This document shows, piece after piece, positions 8,292-16,687 of a DNA stretch of 64,000 nucleotides. Numbering within the stretch: the stretch's first letter is position 1; the number at the start of each line of letters is the position of its first letter. Origin of the DNA: Lactiplantibacillus dongliensis. Its GTDB lineage: Bacteria; Bacillota; Bacilli; Lactobacillales; Lactobacillaceae. The notes below the pieces were generated by a model, which worked only from the letters and a program-made list of their open reading frames with translations, did not search any database and was not told where the DNA came from. The stretch spans positions 1 to 64,000 of the forward strand of contig NZ_BJDK01000015.1 of assembly GCF_005405105.1 (NCBI RefSeq), given 5' to 3'. Position numbers and translations under genes: made by a program.

Positions 8292-9458
8292 TTAAAGATT
8301 ACCGTTGATCAATTCATTAAACAGCTTCTCGGTCGCGGTTTGAATGGTCACGGCTGGGCGATAATAGTTAGTTAACAAGACAACCCCGTTTTGACCATCG
8401 TTAGTCAGCATGATTGCTGATTCATAACCATAGCCAATCCCATGGGACCGAATCCCGTTACCAAAGTTATACACGCCGCCCCCATACGTGCTGCTTGTTG
8501 CGGCCGTATGTAGAATCGACACGTTTTGCGGTGTGATTAACTTACCCTTTAGAATCGCACTTTCAGCTTTATAAAGATCCCCAGTACTCATATAAATTTG
8601 ACCGGTACCTAACTCATTGGCCATTTGGGCTTTTGTTTCATGGGACCGGGTCGCATAAGTCGCGGTTGTTTGCGACCCACTGTACTTGTATGACTTTGTC
8701 CCATTTGGACCTTGACCAGCTTTTACAAAACCGGTGTGAGTCAAATTAAGCTTTTTAATAATGTGTTGCGTAAAGTAATGCTGATAAGATTGCCCGGTCT
8801 TTTGCCGAATGATTCCGGCCAATAAAACGTAATTGACCGGTTGATAATTCCACTGACCAATCTTAGCCGGATCGCTGTTCAAGTTTTGAACCGCATAATC
8901 AATGACCCGAGCTTCAGCTAGTTTTTCCGGTGAGCCACCTGTAAAAGTCAGCCCCGAATCCATATCCAGCATCCGGCGTAACGTGATTTGTTTGGCACCA
9001 GCGATGCCCGGATAATACTTTGCCAGCGTGTCATTCAGATTCAGCTTGCCTGCTTGTACTAACTGCATCACACAGACAGCCGTTAACGACTTTTGAATCG
9101 ATAAGATCTGATAGGTTGACGCCGGACCATTTTGCTGGCTGGTCGCTTCATCAGCGTAACCGAACCCTTTTTGATAAATCACTTGATTATGTTTCACCAC
9201 TAACGCGGTACCCACAAAGTCAGTCATTTTCAAAATATCGGTAATTTGATGATTAGCCGTTTTGCCAGTCGTAAAGTGTTCCCGACTAACCCGCTTCTTA
9301 ACCTTTTTCTTTTTGGTTGCAATCTTTTTTTTCTTAGTTTGCTTTGCAGCTTTACGTTGGACGCGAACGGAGTGATCAGCGGAATGCACGTAATAACCAA
9401 AACCACCCACAATCAGTAGCCCAATAAATAAATAAATGAATAGTTTAAATCGTTTCAC
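8292..9458 (-). CDS. dltE: DltE-type D-alanine esterase (serine beta-lactamase-like), first gene of dlt operon
   Basis: A 388-residue protein with an N-terminal signal anchor (residues 5-24), a Lys-rich extracytoplasmic linker (38-56) and a class C beta-lactamase/PBP-like domain. The Ser-Ile-Gln-Lys motif puts the nucleophile at Ser120 and the base at Lys123; Tyr205 lies in W-N-Y-Q-P. These match, with an 8-residue shift, Ser128/Lys131/Tyr213 of L. plantarum DltE (formerly PbpX2), which was shown to remove D-Ala from lipoteichoic acid and not to act as a D,D-carboxypeptidase. The Y-x-N of true PBPs is Y-Q-P here, which agrees. The start is GTG with GGGGAG about 10 nt upstream; an overlapping out-of-frame ATG closer to that site opens only six codons. 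Confidence 0.88.
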   Translation of the reverse strand: MKRFKLFIYLFIGLLIVGGFGYYVHSADHSVRVQRKAAKQTKKKKIATKKKKVKKRVSREHFTTGKTANHQITDILKMTDFVGTALVVKHNQVIYQKGFGYADEATSQQNGPASTYQILSIQKSLTAVCVMQLVQAGKLNLNDTLAKYYPGIAGAKQITLRRMLDMDSGLTFTGGSPEKLAEARVIDYAVQNLNSDPAKIGQWNYQPVNYVLLAGIIRQKTGQSYQHYFTQHIIKKLNLTHTGFVKAGQGPNGTKSYKYSGSQTTATYATRSHETKAQMANELGTGQIYMSTGDLYKAESAILKGKLITPQNVSILHTAATSSTYGGGVYNFGNGIRSHGIGYGYESAIMLTNDGQNGVVLLTNYYRPAVTIQTATEKLFNELINGNL

Positions 9459-9900
9459 AAGCCATTAACTCCCCCATTAGTTAACTTATTACGAACCTAT
9501 TCCAATTGACCGTCGCCATTCAACTTGCAATGACAACTTTGATTCATCAACCAGTCTAACAAGCAATAAAAACAGAATGTCCAAGTACACCTGAAAAGAC
9601 TTATTTGTTGCCTTTCCGTTTTCTGAAAGAAACATTTTGTAACGGTTCTGTAACATAACCGTTTATGAGCCCCCACTCAAACTGTTGCTATGGTTCACCT
9701 CCTTAATTAATACTAGCACCCCGATTATTAGTTTTATACTATATCGAAACCGATTGACGAAAAACCGGTAGCCAGCAAGTTCAGTTAATAAACCAAAGCA
9801 TCATCAGGAGCTTATGACTAGCCTAACAAAGGTCTGGCTTTGCAGAAAGTTAGGTTTGCTGAAGACTAACTGAGATTTTCTCAGAAAAAGGTGACAACTA
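9459..9900 (-). promoter_or_regulatory. Regulatory region upstream of the dlt operon
   Basis: About 440 bp with no gene. On the reverse strand there is a -10-like TATAGTATAA (9734-9743), then a consensus Shine-Dalgarno AAGGAGGTGAACC (9692-9704) that has no start codon at the right distance (ATA stands where ATG would be). A 7-bp inverted repeat AACGGTT/AACCGTT follows (9641-9647, 9657-9663). Two TGTAAC copies (9638-9643, 9649-9654) are spaced 11 bp apart. A second possible promoter is TTGGAC-17-TGTTAG nearer dltE. The TGTAAC spacing is like response-regulator sites; this is inference. The stretch 9780-9900 holds a weak 19-codon plus-strand ORF that I do not support. Confidence 0.4.
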
Positions 9901-9947
9901 AAAAAGAGCCAACCAACTGATAACGACTCAGTTGGTTGGCTCTTTTT
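9901..9947. terminator. dnaJ terminator, probably bidirectional
   Basis: A 20-bp perfect stem (9901-9920 with 9928-9947) contains A and T runs at its ends, so it can stop transcripts from either side. It closes the heat-shock operon 13 bp after dnaJ. Confidence 0.9.
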
Positions 9948-9959
9948 AGTTAATCGCGT

Positions 9960-11108
9960 TTAAACACCACGTAATTTGTCGAACAAGGAACTCTTACCAT
10001 TACCAGCAACCGTCTTACCGCTAGCCTTGGCAAAGGTCTTCAACGCTTCTTTTTGGCCCTTGTTAAGCTTGGTTGGCGTTTGAATGGCAACCGTGACTTG
10101 TTCATCACCAGTCCCATTACCACGCAACCGTGGTGCGCCTTTACCGCGTAAACGGAAAGTCGTCCCAGTTTGCGTTCCCGCCGGAATCTTCATCTTAACA
10201 TCGCCATGAACGGTCTTAACCCGTACTTCATCACCCAAGGCCGCTTGCACAAAGTCAATCGGCAGCTTGAAGTAAATCGTCGCGCCGTCACGTTCAAATT
10301 CATCACTTGGTTCAACCCGGAAGATAATGAACAAGTCCCCATAAGGGCCACCGTTAGCGCCGGCTTCCCCTTGGTTTTGTAACCGCATTTGTTGGCCTTC
10401 TTCAACACCGGCCGGCACAGTTACCTTGATTGAATGACTTTGTTCCGTATGACCAGAACCACCACAAGTGGCACATTTGTCTTTAATTTCTTTCCCAGAG
10501 CCATGACAAACATCACAAACTTGTTGACTCATCATGCGACCAAGTGGGGTATTCGTTTGAACTTGGATATACCCACTCCCATGACACTTCGAACAAGTAA
10601 CTGGAGAAGTCCCTGGCTTAGCACCAGAACCACCACAAGTTTCACATTGTTCTTCACGGTTATAAGTGATATTAGTCTTTTTACCAAAAATGGCATCTTC
10701 AAACTTCAAAGACATCTCATATTGTAAGTCCCGCCCTTGTTGTGGGGCCGTTGGGTTTGGTTGCCGACGACCGCCGCCAGCACCACCAAAGAACGAACTG
10801 AAAATATCTTCGAAACCGCCGCCACCGCCGCCAAAACCACCAAAGTCTTGACCGCCGAAGCCCCCGGCACCACCACCAAAACCTTGTTGGCCACCGGTTG
10901 AACCGAATTGATCATACTGGGCCCGCTTCTGCGAGTCACCTAACGTTTCATAAGCTTCATTGACTGCTTTAAACTTATCTTCAGCCCCCGGTTCGTGGTT
11001 CAAATCGGGATGGTACTTCTTCGATAACTTCCGATAAGCTTTTTTGATTTCATCCTGACTGGCATCTTTAGCAACACCCAGAACTTTATATAAATCTTGT
11101 TCTGCCAT
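9960..11108 (-). CDS. dnaJ: DnaJ, Hsp40 co-chaperone
   Basis: A 382-residue type I J-protein. The J domain (1-70) carries HPD at 33-35. A Gly/Phe-rich region (about 75-115) comes next, then four zinc-knuckle repeats [24 protein letters not shown] and CATCGGSG, and two beta-rich substrate-binding domains. It delivers unfolded substrates to DnaK and stimulates its ATPase in the cytoplasm. It has its own terminator downstream, and another hairpin separates it from dnaK, so the dnaK-dnaJ transcript level may be stepped. The ATG is preceded by AGGAGGTTAC, an unambiguous ribosome site. Confidence 0.98.
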   Translation of the reverse strand: MAEQDLYKVLGVAKDASQDEIKKAYRKLSKKYHPDLNHEPGAEDKFKAVNEAYETLGDSQKRAQYDQFGSTGGQQGFGGGAGGFGGQDFGGFGGGGGGFEDIFSSFFGGAGGGRRQPNPTAPQQGRDLQYEMSLKFEDAIFGKKTNITYNREEQCETCGGSGAKPGTSPVTCSKCHGSGYIQVQTNTPLGRMMSQQVCDVCHGSGKEIKDKCATCGGSGHTEQSHSIKVTVPAGVEEGQQMRLQNQGEAGANGGPYGDLFIIFRVEPSDEFERDGATIYFKLPIDFVQAALGDEVRVKTVHGDVKMKIPAGTQTGTTFRLRGKGAPRLRGNGTGDEQVTVAIQTPTKLNKGQKEALKTFAKASGKTVAGNGKSSLFDKLRGV

Positions 11109-11163
11109 TGTAACCTCCTAATGATCCTAAATAAAGTCTCATTAATACTAGCATATCCTGACG

Positions 11164-11197
11164 CAAAAAGCCAAAGCCGCGCGGCCTTGGCTTTTTG
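11164..11197 (-). terminator. Hairpin terminator between dnaK and dnaJ
   Basis: AAAAAGCCAA at 11165-11174 pairs with TTGGCTTTTT at 11187-11196, with further GC pairing in the centre. It lies 18-50 bp after dnaK and 56 bp before dnaJ, so it should reduce readthrough into dnaJ or separate the messages. Confidence 0.75.
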
Positions 11198-11213
11198 TGA
11201 TAACCGGTCAGTT

Positions 11214-13082
11214 TTACTTCTTATCCTTATCTTTATCTAAGTCTTCGAAGTCGCCATCAACGGTGTTGTCATCGCCTTTAGCATCATCCTTACCAGCAGC
11301 ACCTTCAGCACCGGCCGCGCCCTTTGCGTCGCCTTGAGCTTGTTGGGTTTGTTGATAAAGTTTAACTGATAAGTCTTGGACGATCTTATTCAAATCATCT
11401 TTCTTGGCTTTCATATCATCGATGTTGTTGTCATCTTGCGCTTTCTTCAAAGCATCACGGGCATCTTGCGCCTTCTTGACTTCTTCATCGGAAACCTTAC
11501 CTTTAAGTTCTTTGAGCGTCTTGTCAGTCGTAAAGATCAATTGGTCAACTTCATTCTTCAAGTCAACTTCTTCTTTACGCTTCTTGTCGGCATCTTCGTT
11601 TTCTTTGGCTTCCTTGACCATTTGATCAATTTCGTCATCTGAAAGACCCGATGAACTCTTGATGGTAATCTTTTGTTCCTTGTTCGTGCCCATATCCTTA
11701 GCAGAAACGTTCACGATCCCGTTCTTATCAATATCGAACTTAACTTCGATTTGAGGAACCCCACGTGGAGCAGCTGGAATATCTGTTAATTGGAAACGAC
11801 CCAACGTCTTGTTGTCCGCTGCCATTGGCCGTTCACCTTGCAAGACATGAATGTCAACAGCTGGTTGGTTATCAGCCGCCGTTGAGAAGACTTGTGACTT
11901 GCTAGTTGGAATCGTCGTATTCCGATCGATCAACTTAGTGAAGACACCACCCATGGTTTCAATCCCAAGTGATAATGGTGTGACATCAAGTAAAACGACA
12001 TCCTTAACATCACCAGTGATAACCCCACCTTGAACCGCAGCACCTAAAGCAACCGCTTCATCAGGGTTAATCGAATGGTTAGATTCCTTACCCGTCCACT
12101 TTTCAACTGCATCTTGAACGGCTGGAATCCGAGTTGACCCACCGTTTAAGATCACAACATCCAAGTCAGAAGCTTGTAAGTTAGCATCCTTCAAGGCGTT
12201 TTGAACTGGAATCCGCGTCTTTTCAACTAAGTCTTCCGTTAATTCATTGAACTTAGCCCGGGTTAACGTTTGTTCCAAATGTAAAGGACCACTAGCACCA
12301 GCTGAGATAAATGGCAAACTAATTTGGGCTTCAGAAACACCTGAAAGGTCCTTCTTAGCCTTTTCAGCCGCATCCTTTAACCGTTGTAAGGCCATCTTGT
12401 CTTGTGACAAGTCAACGCCGTTATCAGCCTTAAAGCTGTCAACTAACCAATCGATAATCTTTTGGTCAAAGTCATCCCCACCTAAGTGCGTATCACCATT
12501 AGTTGATAAGACTTCAAAGACCCCATCGCCTAATTCCAAGATGGAAACATCAAAGGTCCCACCACCAAGGTCATAGACTAAGATTTTTTCATCTTTATCG
12601 GTTTTATCCAAACCGTAAGCCAAAGCAGCGGCCGTTGGTTCGTTGATAATCCGTTCGATGTTCAAGCCAGCGATCTTACCAGCATCTTTAGTAGCTTGAC
12701 GTTGGGCATCGTTAAAGTAAGCTGGAACAGTTACAACGGCTTTTTCAACCTTGTCACCTAAGTAGTCTTCCGCAAACCCCTTGATGTATTGTAAAATCAT
12801 CGCTGAAATTTGTTGTGGCGTGTAATCCTTGCCTTCAATGTTAACTTTATAACCAGCTTCACCCATGTGACGCTTGATTGAAGCAACCGTATTAGGGTTA
12901 GTAATTGCTTGACGTTTAGCGACTTCACCGACTTGGGTTTCGCCGTCTTTAAATGCAACTACTGAAGGAACAGTCCGACCGCCTTCAGGAGTCGTGATAA
13001 TCTTTGGTTCGCTGCCTTCGAGAACCGCTACGGCTGAGTTAGTCGTCCCGAGGTCAATCCCGATAATTTTATTACTTGCCAT
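11214..13082 (-). CDS. dnaK: DnaK, Hsp70 chaperone
   Basis: A 622-residue Hsp70. The ATPase domain starts with [10 protein letters not shown] and includes the [11 protein letters not shown] and L-N-G-G-S-T-R-I-P motifs. The hydrophobic D-V-T-P-L-S-L-G linker leads into the substrate-binding domain. The helical lid and an acidic, Ala/Gly/Asp-rich tail ending D-K-D-K-D-K-K follow. The usual EExxD end is altered to a charged E-D-L-D-K-D-type tail. It is third in the HrcA-controlled operon behind grpE (38 bp gap), with a good AAAGAGGTT ribosome site. Confidence 0.98.
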   Translation of the reverse strand: MASNKIIGIDLGTTNSAVAVLEGSEPKIITTPEGGRTVPSVVAFKDGETQVGEVAKRQAITNPNTVASIKRHMGEAGYKVNIEGKDYTPQQISAMILQYIKGFAEDYLGDKVEKAVVTVPAYFNDAQRQATKDAGKIAGLNIERIINEPTAAALAYGLDKTDKDEKILVYDLGGGTFDVSILELGDGVFEVLSTNGDTHLGGDDFDQKIIDWLVDSFKADNGVDLSQDKMALQRLKDAAEKAKKDLSGVSEAQISLPFISAGASGPLHLEQTLTRAKFNELTEDLVEKTRIPVQNALKDANLQASDLDVVILNGGSTRIPAVQDAVEKWTGKESNHSINPDEAVALGAAVQGGVITGDVKDVVLLDVTPLSLGIETMGGVFTKLIDRNTTIPTSKSQVFSTAADNQPAVDIHVLQGERPMAADNKTLGRFQLTDIPAAPRGVPQIEVKFDIDKNGIVNVSAKDMGTNKEQKITIKSSSGLSDDEIDQMVKEAKENEDADKKRKEEVDLKNEVDQLIFTTDKTLKELKGKVSDEEVKKAQDARDALKKAQDDNNIDDMKAKKDDLNKIVQDLSVKLYQQTQQAQGDAKGAAGAEGAAGKDDAKGDDNTVDGDFEDLDKDKDKK

Positions 13083-13120
13083 AAATTAATAAACCTCTTT
13101 TTAATTAGTTTTTAGTTTAA

Positions 13121-13741
13121 TTATTGTGCCACAACAACCATTGCTGGTCGCAGGGTCCGATCTTTGAACAAGTAGCCCTTTTGTAAGACTTGGACTACCG
13201 TATCAGCAGGATGTTCATCCGATGCTGGAACAGTTTGAACCGCTTGGTGAATATTCGGATCGAATTTTTCACCAGCAGCTGGTACTTCGGTAATCGCATG
13301 CTTCTTCAAGGCATCTTGTAAATGGCCATAAACCATTTCAACACCCTTCTTCAACTGCTGAGCAGCTGCATCGTCCGCTTGCGTTGCCAAAGCACGTTCA
13401 AGATTATCCAGCACTGGTAAAACATCTTTTGCCAATGCTTGACCATCATACTTGATGGTGCTGGCTTGTTCTTTCTTAAACCGATTCTGCATATTGACAA
13501 CTTCGGCTTGGGCCCGCAACATTTGATCATCTTTTTGATCCAATTGTTGTTTCAAATCCGCGATTTGTTGATCACGGGGATCGACCTTCGCTTTCGCTTG
13601 ATCTTTAGCCGCAGTATCAGTTTGACTATCAGCTGGTTGTGCCGCGGTTTTAGTGGCCGCTTGGCTAGCCGTGCTGGTCGTTTGTTCATCCGTTGCGCTA
13701 GTTGATTCTTTTGCCAATGAGTTCATCTCCTTGTCCGTCAC
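13121..13741 (-). CDS. grpE: GrpE, nucleotide exchange factor of DnaK
   Basis: A 206-residue protein. The first 50 residues are polar, Ala/Thr/Gln-rich and disordered. A long coiled coil (about 55-110) and the C-terminal beta domain with the F-D-P-N-I-H-Q-A-V family signature follow. It forms a dimer that exchanges ADP on DnaK. The GTG start at 13741 overlaps the hrcA TGA by 4 nt. An ATG 15 nt further in (13726) has AAGGAG directly against it, too close to work, so the coupled GTG is preferred but not certain. Confidence 0.95.
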   Translation of the reverse strand: MTDKEMNSLAKESTSATDEQTTSTASQAATKTAAQPADSQTDTAAKDQAKAKVDPRDQQIADLKQQLDQKDDQMLRAQAEVVNMQNRFKKEQASTIKYDGQALAKDVLPVLDNLERALATQADDAAAQQLKKGVEMVYGHLQDALKKHAITEVPAAGEKFDPNIHQAVQTVPASDEHPADTVVQVLQKGYLFKDRTLRPAMVVVAQ

Positions 13742-14781
13742 TCGTCAAAGTACCGGTAATATTCTAACAGTTTACGTGCGAGCTCACGTTGGAATGCGCC
13801 CATCAACCCAATCGTGCGGGAATAAGGCATCGCAGTCGGCCCTAGTACCGCAATGATTCCTTGGCCATGCTGGTCAACGTCATACGTCGCCGTAATCAAA
13901 CTGTAGTCTTTCAACAAATCGTTGGTGATTTCATTACCAATCCGAACCTGGATATGCTGACCGGGTGTACCGATCACATTCGCCAAGTTATCCGTTTGGT
14001 CTAATAATGAATACAATGATCGCATTTCTTGCGGATTTTGCTTGGTGGTATAGTCAAACAAGTTCAACTTGCCACCCACGTAGAATCGTTCAGAAGCTGC
14101 CTTGGACAATACACTGCCGAAAATATCCAGAAAGCCATCGGGATTTTGCAAATAATGCGATAATTTCAATGGGATTTCTTGTTGTAACTTCGCCAATACG
14201 TCTTGTAACGGCAGACCGATCAATTGATCATCGATAAAACGAACGACTGGTTCCAATTCATCGCCGGTTAAATCATTCGGGATGGTAAAAGTCTGGTTCT
14301 CAACGTCACCGTTGTTTGTGACCAGAATCGCCATCACCTGATGATTCCCTAACGGCACTAAGCGAAACCCGCTTAACCGGCTATGTTTCAGCTCAGGCCG
14401 TAACGTAAACGTCGTATAACTAGTCAATTGTGACAAGATATCCGCTGATTGCGCCACGATTTCATCGATTTTATGAAATTCACCACCCAATGAATGCTGG
14501 ATGACTTTCAAGTCTTTACTATCTACTTTTTCAGGTTTCAGAATATGATCAACATAATACCGATAGCCTTTAATAGATGGAATACGACCTGAAGATAAAT
14601 GCGTTTTGACGATCAATCCCAACGCTTCCAAATGGGCCATCTCATTACGAATCGTCGCCGAACTCACCTTAATTGGTAGCTCTTGGACTAATGATTTGGA
14701 TCCCACGGGGTTACCGCCTTCGGTATAGTCACGGACGATGGCCTTTAAAATCAGACTTTGTCGTTCAGTTAACGTGATCAT
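13738..14781 (-). CDS. hrcA: HrcA, heat-shock transcriptional repressor
   Basis: A 347-residue repressor. The N-terminal winged helix (1-75, with the S-S-A-T-I-R-N-E-M recognition region) is followed by a GAF-like domain and the dimerisation insert. HrcA binds CIRCE inverted repeats and represses class I heat-shock genes; GroEL keeps it active. Two CIRCE-like elements lie directly upstream (14791-14817 and 14873-14899), so it controls its own operon. The frame can also start one codon earlier at GTG (14784); both lie unusually close to the GAGG site. Translation is coupled to grpE by overlap. Confidence 0.96.
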   Translation of the reverse strand: MITLTERQSLILKAIVRDYTEGGNPVGSKSLVQELPIKVSSATIRNEMAHLEALGLIVKTHLSSGRIPSIKGYRYYVDHILKPEKVDSKDLKVIQHSLGGEFHKIDEIVAQSADILSQLTSYTTFTLRPELKHSRLSGFRLVPLGNHQVMAILVTNNGDVENQTFTIPNDLTGDELEPVVRFIDDQLIGLPLQDVLAKLQQEIPLKLSHYLQNPDGFLDIFGSVLSKAASERFYVGGKLNLFDYTTKQNPQEMRSLYSLLDQTDNLANVIGTPGQHIQVRIGNEITNDLLKDYSLITATYDVDQHGQGIIAVLGPTAMPYSRTIGLMGAFQRELARKLLEYYRYFDE

Positions 14782-14790
14782 CACCTCTTT

Positions 14791-14817
14791 TTAGCACTTA
14801 ACTTAATGGAGTGCTAA
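14791..14817 (-). promoter_or_regulatory. CIRCE operator, downstream copy
   Basis: The inverted repeat reads TTAGCACTC-N9-AAGTGCTAA on the reverse strand, one mismatch from the TTAGCACTC-N9-GAGTGCTAA consensus. It sits between the -10 box and hrcA, where HrcA would block transcription. Confidence 0.93.
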
Positions 14818-14827
14818 CACAATTACT

Positions 14828-14856
14828 AATATAACAACCTCATGGGTTAAAGTCAA
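14828..14856 (-). promoter_or_regulatory. hrcA operon promoter
   Basis: Reverse strand: -35 TTGACT (14851-14856), 17-bp spacer, -10 TATATT (14828-14833). It is flanked on both sides by CIRCE elements. Confidence 0.9.
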
Positions 14857-14872
14857 GGAAAGACAAAGTTTT

Positions 14873-14899
14873 TTAGCAAAATAATTAGCCGAGTGCTAA
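14873..14899 (-). promoter_or_regulatory. CIRCE operator, upstream degenerate copy
   Basis: On the plus strand the right arm GAGTGCTAA (14891-14899) is perfect, the 9-bp spacer is kept, and the left arm keeps only TTAGCA (14873-14878). It lies 17 bp upstream of the -35 box. Confidence 0.75.
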
Positions 14900-14910
14900 A
14901 AAAGGCGATC

Positions 14911-14948
14911 ACTGCAAAAAGAGCCTCGGAACCCAGTTCCCAGACTCA
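14911..14948 (-). terminator. Terminator of the truB-ribF-aldC unit
   Basis: Reverse strand: an imperfect GAGTCTGGGAAC/GGTTCCGAGGCTC hairpin followed by TTTTT, immediately after the acetolactate decarboxylase stop. Confidence 0.7.
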
Positions 14949-14955
14949 TTCAATC

Positions 14956-15672
14956 TTATCGTTCAGCCTTATTAATGGCCGAATCAATTTCTTGATTATC
15001 AAATTGTTCTTGTAAATAGGCTGTGTTATCAATTGGCAAGTGGACTTTAAAGTCAGCAAAACGTTGCACTTTAACCGTCGCTTGATCGATTTCAAACCCT
15101 AACAAGTGCCCACCTAATTGATGATCCGCACTTAAAAAGTGTAAATGATAGCCGCCAACCGTGGCCCCTTGGAACAAGTGCGGCGCGTAATAGCCAATAA
15201 TCGTCCCAGTGACATGCTCACCCTTAAACTCTGGCTGGGTAGCCGTTGCTTGCACTAACGTCTTGTATGGTCGCTGTTGCCGAGGAGCTACCCGTGTATG
15301 GATTTTCTTAAAAGTCCCATCAACGCGAATCGCGGCAAACATATTTTGTAACTGATAATCCTTCAACATCTGCGCTTCAAAATCAGCCTGGCTCATTGGG
15401 GTCAAGTCAGCACTGGCATCTGGCTTCTCAAAATGGACTGAGGCAAATGGTAAAGTTTCGTCCGCAGCAATCTCCCGGATTTGACCGTCTTCACGGGCTT
15501 GATACGCGTGACCATCTAAGATGATGACTTCCCCGTAAAGACCGTTTAACGTTCCAATCCCAGTATCACCATGGGTTAACAACTCACCAGCTGTGATCGT
15601 GCCATCGTATAATCCTGGCACTAACAACCCTAATGTTCCATGTTGAAAAATCGTCGTTGTATCTACTGCCAT
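14956..15672 (-). CDS. aldC: Alpha-acetolactate decarboxylase
   Basis: About 238 residues. The family features are clear: Q-H-G-T-L-G near the N-terminus, G-D-T-G-I-G-T, the E-V-I-I-L-D-G strand, and the zinc-ligand cluster Y-H-L-H-F-L-S-A-D-H-Q-L-G-G-H. There H-x-H and the GGH His, 11 residues after the second His, correspond to the three metal-binding His residues of known enzymes. It converts alpha-acetolactate to acetoin, draining excess pyruvate and preventing diacetyl formation. The longest frame starts at 15681, where AGGAG is 1 nt from the ATG; the ATG at 15672 gives a 10-nt spacing and is preferred. It begins right at the ribF stop, so the two are co-translated. Confidence 0.9.
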   Translation of the reverse strand: MAVDTTTIFQHGTLGLLVPGLYDGTITAGELLTHGDTGIGTLNGLYGEVIILDGHAYQAREDGQIREIAADETLPFASVHFEKPDASADLTPMSQADFEAQMLKDYQLQNMFAAIRVDGTFKKIHTRVAPRQQRPYKTLVQATATQPEFKGEHVTGTIIGYYAPHLFQGATVGGYHLHFLSADHQLGGHLLGFEIDQATVKVQRFADFKVHLPIDNTAYLQEQFDNQEIDSAINKAER

Positions 15673-15673
15673 C

Positions 15674-16672
15674 TTAATCATTCTCCTTTAAAGCTGCTGT
15701 CAACTGAGTCAACCGCGGACTAGCTTGAAATGGCCGGGCCACGAAGTAATCCCGGGTGGCTTGTTCGTCATGTTGCAATTGCGCTACTAGGCCCGCTGCC
15801 CCGTCAAACTTCACTTCACCACGCATCCAATGACACCAGCGAACGGTCACCGTCTGTCCATAAATATCGCCGCTGAAATCCAACAAATAGATTTCAACCG
15901 TAATCGGCCGATCATCACCAAACGTGACGTTGCGACCAACTGAGGCCATCCCGGCCACCCATTGCTCACCAACTTTAACCATCGTGGCATAAATACCGAC
16001 GCCGGGGACGCGAGTATTAGCTGAATGCGCCACATTCGCCGTTGGAAAGCCGAGCGTTCGCCCACGCGCTTCACCGTGGACGATTGTCCCGGCAGTTTCG
16101 TACTGGTAGCCCAATAACGCATTGGCTTCATCTAGCTGGCCGGTATCGATAGCTTGGCGAATTCGTGTCGAACTGATCTTAGTCTGCGATTCAACCGCTT
16201 TGGGAACCTCAATAATTTCAAAGCGCCCGCGACCATAGTCACCTAGACGCTGCATATTCGCCACATCGGCCGGTCCATAAGTATAGTCAAAGCCCGCCAC
16301 TACCGTTTGAGTATGGAGTCCCACAATTAGATCGTCGACAAACGTTTGTGCAGGCATCGCAGCGACCGTTTGATCAAAGTGCAATACGTACATCAGGTCA
16401 ACACCCATCTCTTGCATTAACGCCGCCTTTTGCGTCACTGTGGTTAAGTAGCGCACTTTGGTTGGATCCTGGTGAGCAAAGATGACCGATGGATGCTGGT
16501 CAAACGTCATGACGGCCAATTTGGCACCTGTGGCTCGGGCCGCTTGCCGCGCTGTTTTTACGACTTGTTGATGGCCACGATGCACCCCGTCAAAAAAGCC
16601 GAGCGCCAAAACAATTGGCCCGGCCGGAATTTGACTGGCAGCATATGGATAAGTTAAATTAATCACCTGCAT
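15674..16672 (-). CDS. ribF: Bifunctional riboflavin kinase / FMN adenylyltransferase
   Basis: A 332-residue bifunctional enzyme. The N-terminal nucleotidyltransferase domain shows A-L-G-F-F-D-G-V-H-R-G-H and the later S-S-T-R-I-R motif. The C-terminal riboflavin kinase domain shows G-R-T-L-G-F-P-T-A-N. It makes FMN and then FAD from riboflavin. It follows truB by 15 bp, the order common in Firmicutes, and its stop abuts the acetolactate decarboxylase start. Confidence 0.96.
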   Translation of the reverse strand: MQVINLTYPYAASQIPAGPIVLALGFFDGVHRGHQQVVKTARQAARATGAKLAVMTFDQHPSVIFAHQDPTKVRYLTTVTQKAALMQEMGVDLMYVLHFDQTVAAMPAQTFVDDLIVGLHTQTVVAGFDYTYGPADVANMQRLGDYGRGRFEIIEVPKAVESQTKISSTRIRQAIDTGQLDEANALLGYQYETAGTIVHGEARGRTLGFPTANVAHSANTRVPGVGIYATMVKVGEQWVAGMASVGRNVTFGDDRPITVEIYLLDFSGDIYGQTVTVRWCHWMRGEVKFDGAAGLVAQLQHDEQATRDYFVARPFQASPRLTQLTAALKEND

Positions 16673-16687
16673 ATCAAAAAACTCCTC

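Noticed and set aside
9814-9873. 19-codon plus-strand ORF with a GGAG upstream
   Set aside because: Too short, no promoter seen, and no similarity known; it lies in the spacer before the dnaJ terminator.
10434-10939. Several ORFs opposite dnaJ
   Set aside because: Shadows of the Gly-rich and zinc-finger coding region; no independent signals.
12247-12576. 109-residue ORF opposite dnaK
   Set aside because: A shadow of dnaK without a ribosome site or promoter.
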